Below are positions 22,809 through 34,048 of a DNA stretch of 64,000 nt, in pieces. The DNA lies in assembly GCF_901000735.1 (NCBI RefSeq), contig NC_081542.1, forward strand, positions 13,415,180 through 13,479,179, given 5' to 3'. How positions within the stretch are numbered: position 1 is the first letter of the stretch; every line of letters begins with the position of its first letter. A model generated the notes under the pieces. That model ran no database searches. It had not been told where the DNA came from and worked only from the letters and a program-made list of their open reading frames with translations. This DNA comes from Corylus avellana (Eukaryota > Streptophyta > Magnoliopsida > Fagales > Betulaceae). The translations under genes were made by a program, and so were the position numbers.

Positions 22809-23697
22809 TGTTTGTTCTTGTTTGGCTAATTAGGTGATCAAACGGGGAAGAAAAACTAGATCTAGTTGGAATAGGATTTGTCCAAGTTTTTGTCCTTATC
22901 TTTCCGGACAATTTTGGCATAGGAAAATTTCGAATTACAAAACTATTATTTCACAAATATTTGTATAATTTTGAGTTAGCTTTCCAATGCCGCTGGTTTC
23001 ACCTCAATCCAATTCTTGAGCCGAAAGTTATGGTCTAAATGCTGAGACATGTACAAGATACGAAATTTATCCACTCACTGCCAAGGCTGTCCGGACAGCT
23101 AGGCAGCCTGTCCAAATAGCAGTTCCAAAAACATGTTTTCCCCATCCTCTGCAAGGCCCTGTCCAGAGACCCCGTAGAAATTATGCCCAAAAGATTTGTT
23201 TTATGTAGGCCCAGGTCTAGGGTGTTGTATGTGATATAAATACAGCTTTATAGAAGAGAGATGGACAAATTTTAAAACCCTAGAGTTCGTGAGAGGCCAT
23301 GCTTAAGTGATCAATTGATGTATGCCTTATTATTCCTCGTAGAGGATTTTGTGTTAATTTCATTGTGCTTAATTGAAGTGTACCAGAAGGGTCCGGTAAA
23401 GGAGAATCACGTTGAAGAAGATTGTGAGCGAGGAGACGAGTTGGAGGCTTGTTGATCTTACAAAGTCAAGGTCCTGCATCGGTTTGTAGGTGTTCCTAGT
23501 ATCTGTAATCTTTGAACATCTTTTGACATTGATTTCCTGGGTTTAGCTGCCCTAGAGAGGTTTTACTTTTAGATTGTTTTCTAAAAGGTTTCCTTTTCGT
23601 TACTAAAATCCTTGTGTGTGATTGTTCTTATTTGCTTCGATTTAAATATCTGTTAATTCCGCATAAATTGTGATAATTTTCTGTTAAGCATTTTTCA
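22809..23697 (+). repeat. 3' LTR
   Basis: Begins TGTTTGTTCTTG, ends GCATTTTTCA; partner of 18209-19099. Confidence 0.9.
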
Positions 23698-23921
23698 CAA
23701 AAAATATTCCAAAGGATAAGTAAATGCCAGATTACAACTGTTATTACAAATTAATATTATCATATCAGTTCAAACACCAGTAAGTGAATTTGTTATAGAG
23801 TATATTAATTAACACGAGTCTTACTGCAGCTAGGGGCGAAACTACGTTGTGAAGCCCCCAGGCCCCCAAGCGTCTTGATTGGCATAATTCATTGATTAAA
23901 ACTGTGTATCATAAACCTTGT

Positions 23922-25515
23922 TGTTGGAACATTTCTACAGCAGAATCTACTTTCGATGTACTTCATCTTGAAAGAAGATTGTTCAAAATCCAATCACCAC
24001 CGTTCAAAATTAAGCTCAATCAGACCATAAACACTCATCCATCTAAGCTGTTGATCAAAGACCGATGGGAATCTAAGTTCTAGTTTGGACTTCTTAGGAA
24101 GCAGGTCAGAGGTGACCGTGTGCATTCTGTGCGAAGCCCATTTGAACAACCATCTCAAGAAGCAGGTCAGTGTTGACCGTTCACTCCACCATTCGAAGCC
24201 TATTCGAATGCTCTTCTCTAGAAGCAAGTCAGTGTTGACTGTTCGCTAGCCATTCGAATGCTCTACCAGAAGTTCTAAGGATTCTATTGATCTCTCAGAA
24301 ACGACCTTGCGCTTTCCGTTTGGAATCCGTTCGAACAATCAGCAAGTCAGTGTTGACCGTGCGCTCCACGTTCGAAAGCCGTTCAAACGATCAGCCTGAA
24401 GCACTTATCTCACAGAAGTGACTGTACGCTTCTCGTTCGGAAGCCATTCGAACGACAGTCATCTAGGGTTTAAGTTGACTTCATAAGTTTCCCGTACGCC
24501 TCCACCGTAGGCAACCGTTCTAACGGTCAGTCGCCAGACAGCCCCGGAATCCTGGAAAAGTTCCACTTTGCGGATTTTCTGGAAAGCTTGTCTACTTGTT
24601 TTCATGTTGTTCCCTTGTGCTGTTCGAATGCGAGGTTCACCGTTCGAACACTGAGTTGCAGGAATCCCGGAAGTTTGTTATCCAATGAGAAGATTCCATG
24701 TGGCACAAGTCTTTAGAATTGCATCGCCGTGCGCATCCCGTTCACTCCCATTCGAACACTGCCCGACAGGAAATCCACTTTCCAGGAAACACGGACCAAA
24801 CTGTTTATTGTTGGATGCACTTTTTATTGTGCAATGCTGCACCGTTCGAACACCCATCAACGGTTCGAACGCTCATCACCTGATATGATATTTTAGGGCT
24901 GACATGGCAAGTTCTCATGAGCCTATAAATAGAGGACCTGCCCATTCGTTTTTATCAAGAACAATATAGAGTTTGTGAGCTCATCTAGAGAGAAAAGCCT
25001 TAGTGCTTAAGTTTGCTTGTTTAGTGCTAAGAGAGTTCATTTATTATGTGCCTTTGAGCCATACTCTCTTGGAGTAATTGTTAAAGTAGTTTTCAACAAG
25101 TGTTGTATGAGTTGTATTTGTTACTTGGGTTGATGCAGCTTGTTAAAGGTTCTAACAAGGGAAATCGATAAAAGGAAGTCCGGAGGTTCCGGGAGGACTA
25201 CTGTGGTAGCCGGGCAAGTGGGTCGCTTGTCTATACAAGTTTGTGTCAACTTCACAAAGGTTTTGTAAGTGTAAACAACTTGTATTTCCTCCTCCTTTTA
25301 TAGTGAAACGATTTTCTGGGCCCGCTGCCCCGGAGTGGTTTTTCCAAGAGGTTCTTCGTTTCCACTTTGTCACCAAAATACTTGTGTCATATGCTTTTAT
25401 TGCTTTACATATTTTGGTAATTATCGTTGTTGCATGAAGTAAATTTGAATTCCACACTATTTGGTTGCAACACCTATTCAACCCCCCTTCTAGGTGTATT
25501 TGGGAGTCTTTACAT
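23922..25515 (+). mobile_element. Probable solo or truncated LTR of a second family
   Basis: Starts TGTTGGAACA. TATAAATA at 24924-24931 is followed by leader-like sequence. The 3' part has CCTATTCAACCCCCCTTCTAGG, a stretch commonly found near the end of plant copia-type LTRs, and ends in TTTACA. U3 carries an array of TTCGAA words and four copies of an AGTCAGTGTTGACCGT-like unit. No primer site or coding region follows and no clean target duplication was found, so the ends are approximate. Confidence 0.6.
24100..24875. repeat. TTCGAA palindrome array in LTR U3
   Basis: At least eleven TTCGAA words, often as CATTCGAATG or CGTTCGAAC. They are interspersed in the first half with four copies of GTCAG-GTTGACCGT-like sequence (near 24104, 24166, 24229 and 24345), all upstream of the LTR's TATA box. 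Confidence 0.75.
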
Positions 25516-25529
25516 ATTTTCATACTGGT

Positions 25530-26837
25530 TAATGCTCGTACGTACAATGTAGTTTTTGATCTGCTGGGTAAACAGTACCGTACGTACGATGCTTTTCAAA
25601 ACAACCTTGTAGTGCTCATGGCTTTTCCCACCTATAAATACCCCCCTATGACCCTTATGCTCCATTTTCTCCCTTAAACCCTCTAGAACCCTTGTGTGAG
25701 TATCTTGTGAGTTTTTGAGTTTTTGAAGGAGGAGAAGTGGTTTCTTGGAGGTTTTGCTTGAAAGAGGTAACCTTCTACACTTAAGCTCTCTCTTTAGATT
25801 GTTATATTGCTTTCCAGAGTAGCTTAGTTGTTGGTTTGAGCCTCTAACTAGGGTATGTCTTTAATATTTATTTAAGTTGGTTTAGCATTTCATCTTTGTT
25901 GAACGGATTTTCTTACGCATAGAGACATTATTTTAAACTAGGAGGCCCTAAGAATCTTTTGAGTTGCCTTAGAACCAATTTGGGAAGATAGGAGGATATT
26001 TGGAACAAATGAGGTTCTGCCTGAACCTTTTAGGTGGATGTGCGGCCAAGGAATGCCATTTTGGCCAGTCGTCCAATAGCCCCTGTTTTCATGTTCCCGG
26101 TTCATTTTAGTTGGGCTTAGGACTAATGATAGGTTTTCCACAAATTTGGAGAAACCCAAATCTTTTGGAAGAGTACTCGGAGAACTTGTTCGACCCAGGT
26201 GAGTTTTAACTCACACAATGCTCTCCATTTATTTTTCCACATTGTACGACTATTTTGTGTACCAAAGCATGCATATTTACAACTCTCACGATATAGACTT
26301 TGTTGCACATGAACTCCATCATTTGTGAAAATGTGTTACTTAACAAGAAAATGACATTGAGATTTGTAAAATAATGTATGTAAAATACGGACGAGATTAA
26401 TTGCTTCATATGACATGGTGTACCGTTATGTTAAGGATAACGGTCATGAGCTTACTATACATATTAACTTTATAGTCAAATGTGTGTCTTGTTATATAGG
26501 CCTTGGATCTAATGGTTGTTTCGTGATCGGCACAGCCTTAACGGGCGGTCACTACAGGACAAACATCATTAGTAGCATGGGGTATTCGAGGTCGGACTCG
26601 GTCGGGCTGCTAGTGTTATGGACGGTAGCATACAATGGTCAGGGCACCAGCATTGTATTATAGGTCCCTCGGGACAGAGCCAACCTTGCTAAGAATGGGC
26701 AAAATCTCGGGTAGACCATATTGTTGAACAATCATTGTTCTCTTGATTATAAGAATGTATTATATCTATATAACATCTATGTATAATTTTCATACCTAAA
26801 TTGTTGCATTCTTTACCAAACGGAGTTTATCATTAAC
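25530..26837 (+). mobile_element. LTR-type fragment with TATA at 25633
   Basis: CGTACGTA words (near 25542 and 25580) precede TATAAATA at 25633-25640 and a leader-like region rich in GAGTTTTTGAG. The DNA further on resembles gypsy-type LTR sequence (CCCTCGGGACAG near 26664). No coding region is seen. Ends are unclear. Confidence 0.45.
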
Positions 26838-27845
26838 TGGCATGGTTATTGTGTACATTAATACTCACTAAGTCTTTAAAGACATACCCCCTTTATTTTT
26901 TTCCCTACATTATGTATAAATTGCGCGGATTATCTAGCAGAGAGGAAGATGCCTTCGGACCAAACTTGGGTGGTTGCTCAATCATTTTTGAAGATGTAGA
27001 CCCTGTTTGGCTGAAGTCCATGTGGGACGATGGAGGAACCATCTGAGCAGAGATGGCAAAGATAGTGATCATGTTAGCATTACTCAAGATTAAGTGTTGA
27101 TCTTTCTTATCTTATTTTAAGACAATGATTCGGGTTGTAACTTATGTATTTTGATGAGGGGTCCGTTGACCAGTACATTTGATGATCTATTTATGTCACA
27201 AGGTTTATCTTTACTCTGGTGTTTGTGATTGTGGTATTTAGTTGGTTTCTATTCCTGTAGTTTAAAGTCTTCCGTTGTATTCTCTCATTTAAGAGATATT
27301 AAGATCGCTTTGTCTTGTCCCGTGATGGATGTAGGTTGAGAGACGAATCATGGAGTTAATTACCAGTTAATTGATTTACATAGGGCGTTACAATACTAGA
27401 GAACTCTCCGAGTGACACAATAAGTTCTACCTAATGAAAAGGGGTAGCCAAAACCCTAAGCTCACATATTTGAGTTGCTGGGCATACGTCCTGCTCCATA
27501 GGCAAACGATCGGCCCCATGGGCGTACGTTCGGCCAAAGAGTTGAAATTCTCGGCTAGAACTCTTTAAAACATTCTTGGTCCTTTAAAGAAAATGGATAC
27601 AGGAACTATTCAAGGTATCTTTAAAACTTGCAAAACTAAGAAAGCAGTAACGACAACATGAAGGATAAGGGAATGAACAAGAAACTACCTTGATGATGGT
27701 TAAACTCCACCAAGGCTTCCTTCTTCTCCTCCAAAATCACTTCTCACTTCTAAGGTTAGGGTTTCTTGGTGTGAGGAGGGTTTGAGGGTTGAAGGGAAGG
27801 GTTTATATAAGGGCTTGGGGGCATGCTCTCCTCTAAAAAGGTGGA
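26838..27845 (-). repeat. Inverted repeat, left arm (LTR-derived)
   Basis: About 1 kb matching the complement of 32820-33975 with substitutions and indels. Landmarks shared in inverse: GGCTTGGGGGCATGC, AACTCCACCAAGGCTTCC, GGTCCTTTAAAGAAAATGG, TGTCACTCGGAGAGTTCTC, and TGTAACGCCC (at 27391, minus strand), which is a typical plant LTR start. Confidence 0.75.
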
Positions 27846-28514
27846 GAATGTATTTAAATTATTTTTCAAAGTTTCATCATGTACCATTAGAGAGCATGTA
27901 TTTCAGATTGTGGAAGAGCGGTGGGTTGGGTTCGTCAAGATTTGGCCATGGAAGAACGGTGGGTTGGGGAGGAAGCTTCGTCCCCGGAGAGTGGGGTTCG
28001 TGGCTGGAGACTGGGGTTGGGTTGAGTTCGTCATCAGAGCCTAGGGTTTGACTACATCGAATGGGGATGGGTTTTTCTTAAAATCTGGCGTTGAAGGAAA
28101 ACTTGATTCGAATGGTTGTTTTAATTCAAGGGTTAAGCAATTTTAATTTTGAATTTTAATACCTTTTTTAAAAAAACAAAACCCAATCTTTTTAATTTGT
28201 TACCTGATTTTTTTTTTTTTTTTGGTTTAAAATTAGGTGGCAAGGTGCATATCTAGTCATAACTGATGATTTAGCACTTATGACAGGTGTCAAAATTTAA
28301 TTGGTCCACATGTCAGCGATGTAGATTTTCATTAAGTCTTCTAACGACAGATGGACCGAGGTATCATCTCCGTCTTTATGAAAAGTACAAATATCTCCTG
28401 TGATAAAAAGTAAACCCCCTAGGAAGAAAAAAATAAAGAGTTTAAACCTTAGGAGGAATAAAGTATTTAACCCTTCAATAAATCAGCCGTATGAACTAGT
28501 TGAAGTTCTCATAC
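27846..28514. other. Repeat-like DNA before the second gap
   Basis: A G-rich stretch (27900-28050, open in two frames with low-complexity GGG/TGG codons) and then AT-rich DNA. Positions 28385-28478 recur at 47635-47722. No gene recognised. Confidence 0.4.
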
Positions 28515-28614
28515 NNNNNNNNNNNNNNNNNNNNNNNNNNNNNNNNNNNNNNNNNNNNNNNNNNNNNNNNNNNNNNNNNNNNNNNNNNNNNNNNNNNNNN
28601 NNNNNNNNNNNNNN
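28515..28614. other. Assembly gap (100 N)
   Basis: Exactly 100 N. It probably swallowed the left part of a Mutator-type MITE whose right arm follows. Confidence 0.99.
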
Positions 28615-28815
28615 TTGGATTTTTTTTTTTTTGTTAGTTTTAGGTTTTTTCTAGAAGTTTTAGTATTTTTGTTTATATTTTACTAAGGGTAATTTTGTCA
28701 TTGGGGGGAACATTGACAATTTTTGGTAGTTTGGGGGGGACATTGTCACAATTGAAAGTTTGGGGGGGACATTGTCAATTGAGTGGTAGTTTGAGGGGGT
28801 TAAGTGGACTTTCCC
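28615..28815. mobile_element. Right arm of a Mutator-type MITE
   Basis: GACATTGTCA..ATTGAAAGTTTGGGGGGG..TGGTAGTTTGAGGGGG..GTGGACTTT, the same terminal sequence as the complete elements at 43527-44233 and 54688-55394. The left arm lies in or beyond the gap. Confidence 0.75.
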
Positions 28816-28900
28816 CTATAAACATATATATTACAGGGGAATTTTCTACACGAGAGTCTAATAACTTTGACACGTAGCATTACATTTAATTAACAGTTGT

Positions 28901-29246
28901 TTAGTTTAAATTAAACTCTGCTAGGAGAGGCTAATATTATGACATGTGACATTCCATTAATCTGACAAGTGATTATTTTAAATAAAACTGTGTATTTAAG
29001 TTTGTAAATCAAGATACACGTAATACATTTTCACATCACTTCAAATTGCTCTCTCTCTCATGCTCAACTGCCTTAGTTTAAACTAAACTCTGCTAAGAGA
29101 GGTTAATATTATGACATATGACATTCCATTTATCTGACAAGTAATTATTTTAAATGAAACTGTGCGTTTAAGTTTGTAAATCAAAACACACGTAACACAT
29201 TTTCACATCGCTTCGAACTACTCTCTTTCTCTCATGCTCAACTGCC
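28901..29246. repeat. Tandem duplication, unit about 172 bp
   Basis: Two adjacent copies (28901-29072 and 29073-29246) starting TTAGTTTAAA and ending CATGCTCAACTGCC, with scattered substitutions. Confidence 0.9.
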
Positions 29247-29783
29247 ATCAAGCCTACAAAATATATAACTTTGTATAGTTTCTTTTAGCCATGAAACTGC
29301 TCTGTCTCTCTTTTTTTATTCTGCTGTTCTTTCCAATTGTTTTACAACCCTTTGAAATTTCACTCTATCTACATCGCGTAAGCTTATTTTATCTCTTTTC
29401 AAAATTTAATTACCTTTTGAGATTGCCAATTAGATCTCCATCTTTTTCCTTGCTTTCTATTTATTGAATTTCATTGAAATATGTTTATTTTAGATTCTTT
29501 TTTCAAATACGTTTATTTTAGGCCATATATGGGTGTAGTGAATTGATATCAGAGGAATTGGGCAAAATGGGCGTTAATGGCATTGAATTGGGTACTTTTG
29601 TTTGGTTTAACTTTGGTTGGTTGGTTTCTTTCATCGCCACTAAAAACAGTTTCTTCCACATTCAACAACAAACACTTACAATTCTCTTATGTCTAATATC
29701 TCATTATACCCTCTGAAACATCCTTCATTCTTCACCCTGTAAGTTTATTCTATTCCTTTTAAAAATTTAGTTTAAATTGTGCT

Positions 29784-29833
<50 letters not shown>

Positions 29834-30659
29834 CTTTTTGAAGTTCAACACTTTTTAAATTCAAGGTCTACTTTCCATTTTGTTTGAAAACAATTATCTC
29901 TTCCTATTAATTAGAGAAAAAAAAAAAAAAAAATTGTCTCTTCCTACTCATTCCCCATAAGGCCATAACCACAAATTAGTCGCTTTTCTACGGTACTTAT
30001 TTTTGGCCTAAGAAAAAGTGTTGTAGAGGGAAATGAAATTTAATTGAAATTATTAGTATTTTTTAAAAAAAGTAAGAAGTTAAAATAAAAAAATGCTCAA
30101 TTTTTCAAACTAAGTATAGAATGATATTTGTCTTTTGTTTATGCATGATTCAGGAATAAAGTTTTCTCTCTTTGAAGGTATGGACAAAATCAAATCATGA
30201 TCTATAACAGTTTTTTGCACACCTTTTAATTTTGATTATTAGTTTCAATATGTGATTCTTTTTTATTTATTCTTTTTTTAAATATATAAATTTTTTTATA
30301 TTTGGTAGAAATTGCAGATATATATAGCAATTTGTATTCAAGCGCTAAGTTAATTAATGTAATAGGTTTTCACAATCTCTTGTTAATACAGGGTTTGTTA
30401 TATTTTTCACATGTAATACAATTTGAGCATTTTTTTCTTTTTATTAATTAGAAAAAAATACAACTTGAGCATTTGTGTTGTTGTAAACGTTCTCTTAACG
30501 CTTTTCTTTTTCTTTAAATTAAGCTTTATAGAAGGATTTATTTTATTTTATTTTTCCTTTTTCTTTTTTCTTCCTACTTGAAACTTTTTTTTTTTTCTTC
30601 CTTCATTTACGCATCAACTAATTTTTATTTTTTTTTTCCTTCCTATCAGTTTTAGAAAC
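29247..30659. other. AT-rich DNA without gene
   Basis: Contains a TA microsatellite at about 29789-29831, many T and A runs, and a 150-base stretch (29640-29790) shared with 46905-47050. No coding signal. Confidence 0.5.
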
Positions 30660-30682
30660 AAACCCGTGCATTGCACGGGTTT
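30660..30682. repeat. Hairpin CCCGTGC/GCACGGG, possible Helitron 3' end
   Basis: AAACCCGTGC and its complement around a 3-base loop, preceded by AT-rich DNA and followed 11 bases later by CTCGTATAG. Plant Helitrons often end in such a hairpin shortly before CTAG. Here the CTAG would be changed, and no 5' end was identified. Confidence 0.35.
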
Positions 30683-30821
30683 CAAGCTCGTATAGAATAA
30701 AAGTCGGTTCACCACAAGACCAAAACCGTTTAGGACTTTGAACGCACAAGGCCAGGTCCATGGGTTATAAAAGGCCCAAAAGTTTTTATAAAAGGTCCAT
30801 GGACTTTGAACGCACATGGCC

Positions 30822-30992
30822 GAGTAATGCTAGATATCATCTTTTTATTCTTTTTTTATCCTCTTAAAGCTGATATGACTTTTAAAATCACTATTGGATC
30901 AAAATTCAAGTATGATTCATCTAAAATTTAATGATGATTTTAAAATTCACATCAGCTTTAGTAGGATAACAAGATAGTATCTAGTATTACTC
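30822..30992. mobile_element. Short MITE with GAGTAATGCTAGATA ends
   Basis: 171 bases. The left end GAGTAATGCTAGATA and the right end TATCTAGTATTACTC are inverted with one change. Flanks CACATGGCC and CACAGGGCC agree in 8 of 9, which suggests a 9-bp target duplication. No coding capacity. Confidence 0.7.
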
Positions 30993-31001
30993 CACAGGGC
31001 C

Positions 31002-31375
31002 GGGTCCATGGGTTATAAAAGGCCCAAACAAAGTTTTTATATTATTTTTTAAAAAAACAAAAGAAAAAGGAAAAAAGATGGTAAAAGCCTTAAAAAAATA
31101 AAAAGAAAAAATGTGATATAATATGTTTGACATCTTAAAAAGTTTCAAATAAAAAAGTTTCTCTTATTTTATTTATAATGTAATCCTTAGAGGTTGTGTG
31201 TCAAGAGATTCGATCCCATCGAACATTTCAGGATGCACAATTTAACATTTAAGGACAATGTTCTTATGTGATTCTATACTATTGTGATAACTTTCCATAC
31301 TACTCTTTTCATCTCTTATATTCTAAAAAAAGTTCAAAACTGTGTTTTAGGGAAGCTTGAAAAGGAGGTTTTTTT
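31002..31375. other. AT-rich DNA without gene
   Basis: Only a second copy of a TCCATGGGTTATAAAAGGCC unit (30757-30776 and 31007-31026) stands out. Confidence 0.4.
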
Positions 31376-31478
31376 GTCCCCAAGTGATAGCTCAATTGGC
31401 TCGGGATTATACCTCATGAAGCTAATGTTACTAATTTGAATCCCTATTCACCTCCCCTTGTGTGAACATATCAAAAAA
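31376..31478 (+). mobile_element. tRNA-derived SINE
   Basis: A-box-like TAGCTCAATTGGC at about 31388 and B-box-like AATTTGAATCC at about 31433, 45 bases apart as in tRNA-derived heads. CACCTCCCCTTGTGTGAACATATC and an A run close the element. Related to the two SINE copies at 44716-44959. Confidence 0.7.
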
Positions 31479-31970
31479 GAAATCATATGTTTTTCTTTCT
31501 AAAAAGTTCTTTCAGGCTTTTTCTATGGACAAGTATATATTTCGCAACACAATCCTAAACCGGCTTTTAGTGTTTTTGGTGGGAGGACAAAAATTTATTA
31601 CAAACTGGTTTATACAAACCAATATAATAAAGTGACATGTGTCCCTTAACATGTACTTCTCCCATTTTTTTTTTTTTTTTTTTAATTACGTGTGCTTCTC
31701 ACATGTTTTTTTAATAGGTATGAGACACATGTCACTCTATTAAATTAGTTTGTATGATTTTGACCAATTTATTGCCACTAATCTCACCACTAATAAGATG
31801 AGTCTCTCCTCATAGCAATTTGGGCTGTGTTTAATGCCTCAATTGGAGTGCAAATCTTACTTAAATGTAAGAATGATTTGCATTTTTTTTTTAAAATATC
31901 AAAAATGTAAAATGTTTGGCAATACAATTTAAAAAGCCCTTAATCTAAAATAGGAAAAGAATATGCAATT
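31479..31970. other. Transposon-like AT-rich DNA without gene
   Basis: Contains two diverged, oppositely oriented stretches with ACATGTGTC / GACACATGT and a T run at 31660-31682. The last part belongs to a MITE family whose ends read like GATTGCGATTT. Confidence 0.35.
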
Positions 31971-32158
31971 TCTATAAGCAGGTTAGTGGTGCTTATTTGA
32001 AAAAACGCAAATTTAAACTAAAATCGCGATTTCGCATAACAAAGATTTAATAAAAAAAAATTAATCTATAAGCAGGTTAGTGGTGCTTATTTGAAAAAAC
32101 GCAAATTTAAACTAAAATCGCGATTTCTCATAACAAATATTTAATAAAAAAAAATTAA
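31971..32158. repeat. Tandem duplication, unit about 94 bp, inside a GCGATTT-type MITE
   Basis: Two nearly identical copies starting TCTATAAGCAGGTTAG (31971 and 32065). The surrounding element (about 31820-32262) ends AATCGCAATCGCAAACGG and is related to 41661-41990. Confidence 0.85.
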
Positions 32159-32599
32159 CATGTTTTACCAAACACTTTTGTGATTTTAAGAAGTAGCGAT
32201 TTCAAAAATGCAATTTTTAAAATTGCAATTATTGAAACCGCAATCGCAAACGGATCCTAAGTGTCTCACATGACTTAAGTAAAATTAACTATGTATACAT
32301 AAGCTCTTTCGTACCCTTCTTTTGCAAGCCAGTTTTTAACTGTGAGTTACACTTAAGGTTTGTATTATTTGGTATGAGAATCTGCCACCATATTTAATAT
32401 AGGTGAGTAGAGCTGCCAAAAGAAAAGAACAACTATATCATGTAATATCGTCATACCCCGTTAAAACACTAGTTTTTAAAAGGCTAATAATTTACTACAA
32501 AGCGACTAATATTTTCATAAAACAAGGTTTTATAACTCAAACACCCAAACCCCTTATGAGTTTTCCAAATCCTTGAACCCTTTAAAGCAAAACCCTAGA

Positions 32600-32830
32600 C
32601 ATCCACTCCCTGACCGAACGTACGCTAGGGGGGCCACCCGAACGTACTCTCTTGACCTTGAGCGCGAGCATACGCTAGGGGGACCACCACGAGCGTTCGT
32701 TGACTAGTCTTTCAGCCAAGGGGGAATACCCAAACGTACGCCCGAACCCTTTTATCTATTGGGTAATAGTACGCGAACATTCGCCCTATAGTACCCGAAC
32801 ATTCGCTGACAACTTCGAAAAATAATTTAA
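32600..32830. repeat. CGTACG / CGTTCG motif cluster upstream of an LTR TATA
   Basis: Repeated GAACGTACGCTAGGGGG, CGAGCGTTCG, GAACATTCGCC-like words, upstream of TATAAA at 32877. The same word style (GGGCATACGTCC, GGGCGTACGTTCGG) recurs in both arms of the inverted repeat. Confidence 0.6.
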
Positions 32831-33975
32831 ATACATTCTCCATCTTTTCAGAGCAGAGCATGCCCCCAAGCCCCAATATAAACCCTTCCCTTCGACCCCC
32901 AACCCCTCCTTACACCAAGAAACCCTAACCCTAGAAGTGAGAAGTGATTTTGGAGGAGAAAGAGGAAGCCTTGGTGGAGTTTTGCCATCATCAAGGTAGT
33001 TTCTTGTTCATTCCCTTATCCTTCATGTTGTCGTTACTGCTTTCTTAGTATTACAAGTTTTAAAGATACCTTGACTAATTCTTGTATCCATTTTCTTTAA
33101 AGGACCAAGAATGTTTTAAAGAGTTTTTAACCGGCCTTTGATTCGTTTAAAGTTTTCATGCTAGCATGTTTTGTACTGTGCATGTGTTCATTAGGAGCCT
33201 AGGATGAGATTTACCACACCCTAGAAGCATAAGACCATGCTTGGGGCTTCTCGCCGAGAGTTTCCACTATTTGGCTGAACGTATGCCCATGGGGCCGAGC
33301 GTTCGCCCATAGAGCAGGACGTATGCCCAGTGACCTAAATATATGAGCTTAGGGTTTCAACGACCCCTTTTCATTAGGTAGAACTTATTGTGTCACTCGG
33401 AGAGTTCTCTAGTATTGCAATGCCTCATGGAAATCAATTAACTGGTAATTGATTCCATGATTCGTCTCTCAGTCTACATCCCTCATGGGACAAGACTCGG
33501 AGATCTTAACATCTCCTAAATGAGAGAATACAGCGGAAGACTTTAAACTACAGGAATAGAAAGTAATAACTAAATATCACAAACACCAGAGTAAAGATAA
33601 ACCTCGTAACACAAATAGATCATCAAATGTATTGGTCAACGAACCCGTCATCAAAATACATACGTTATAACCCGAATCATTGTCTTAAAATAAGATAAGA
33701 AAGATCAACGCCTATATTGAGTAATACTAACATGATCACTATCTCTGCCATCTCTGCTTGGATGGTTCCTCCATCGTTCCACAAGGACTTCAGCCAAACC
33801 AGGTCCATGTCTTCAAAAATGACCTGGATGAAGTCTTGAGCAACCACCCAAATCTAGTCCGAAGGCATCTTCTTCTACGCTAACTAATCTGCACAATTTA
33901 TACATAATAAAGGAAAAAAATAAAGGGGGTAAGTATTTAAAGACTTAGTGAGTATTAATGCACACAATACCCATG
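32820..33975 (+). repeat. Inverted repeat, right arm (LTR-derived)
   Basis: Complement of 26838-27845. It carries TATAAA at 32877-32882 and an AAACCCTAACCC leader. Confidence 0.75.
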
Positions 33976-34048
33976 ACACTTAATGATGAACTCCGTTTGG
34001 TAAAGAATGCAGCAATTTAGATATGACAATTATCCATGGATGCAATAT

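Larger units (their letters stand above)
18209..23697 (+). mobile_element. LTR retrotransposon with tRNA-Met primer site, gag only (non-autonomous)
   Basis: Two direct LTRs of about 890 bases (18209-19099 and 22809-23697), each starting TGTT and ending TTTTTCA. About 90 percent of the first 90 bases agree by eye, so the insertion is old. The primer site TTGGTATCAGAGC begins two bases after the 5' LTR, and a purine run AAAAGGGGAG precedes the 3' LTR. Flanks are CAAAC (18204-18208) and CAAAA (23698-23702), a 5-bp target duplication with one mismatch. The inside has a decayed gag and then about 1.3 kb without coding sequence; no protease, integrase or reverse transcriptase was found. The initiator-Met primer site and the CCHC gag suggest Ty1/copia ancestry. 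A solo LTR is nested at 20151-21484. Confidence 0.9.

Noticed and set aside
27782..28051. G-rich open frames (GGLGSSRFGHG..)
   Set aside because: Low-complexity translation in LTR-derived DNA, open in two frames at once; no homology recognised.
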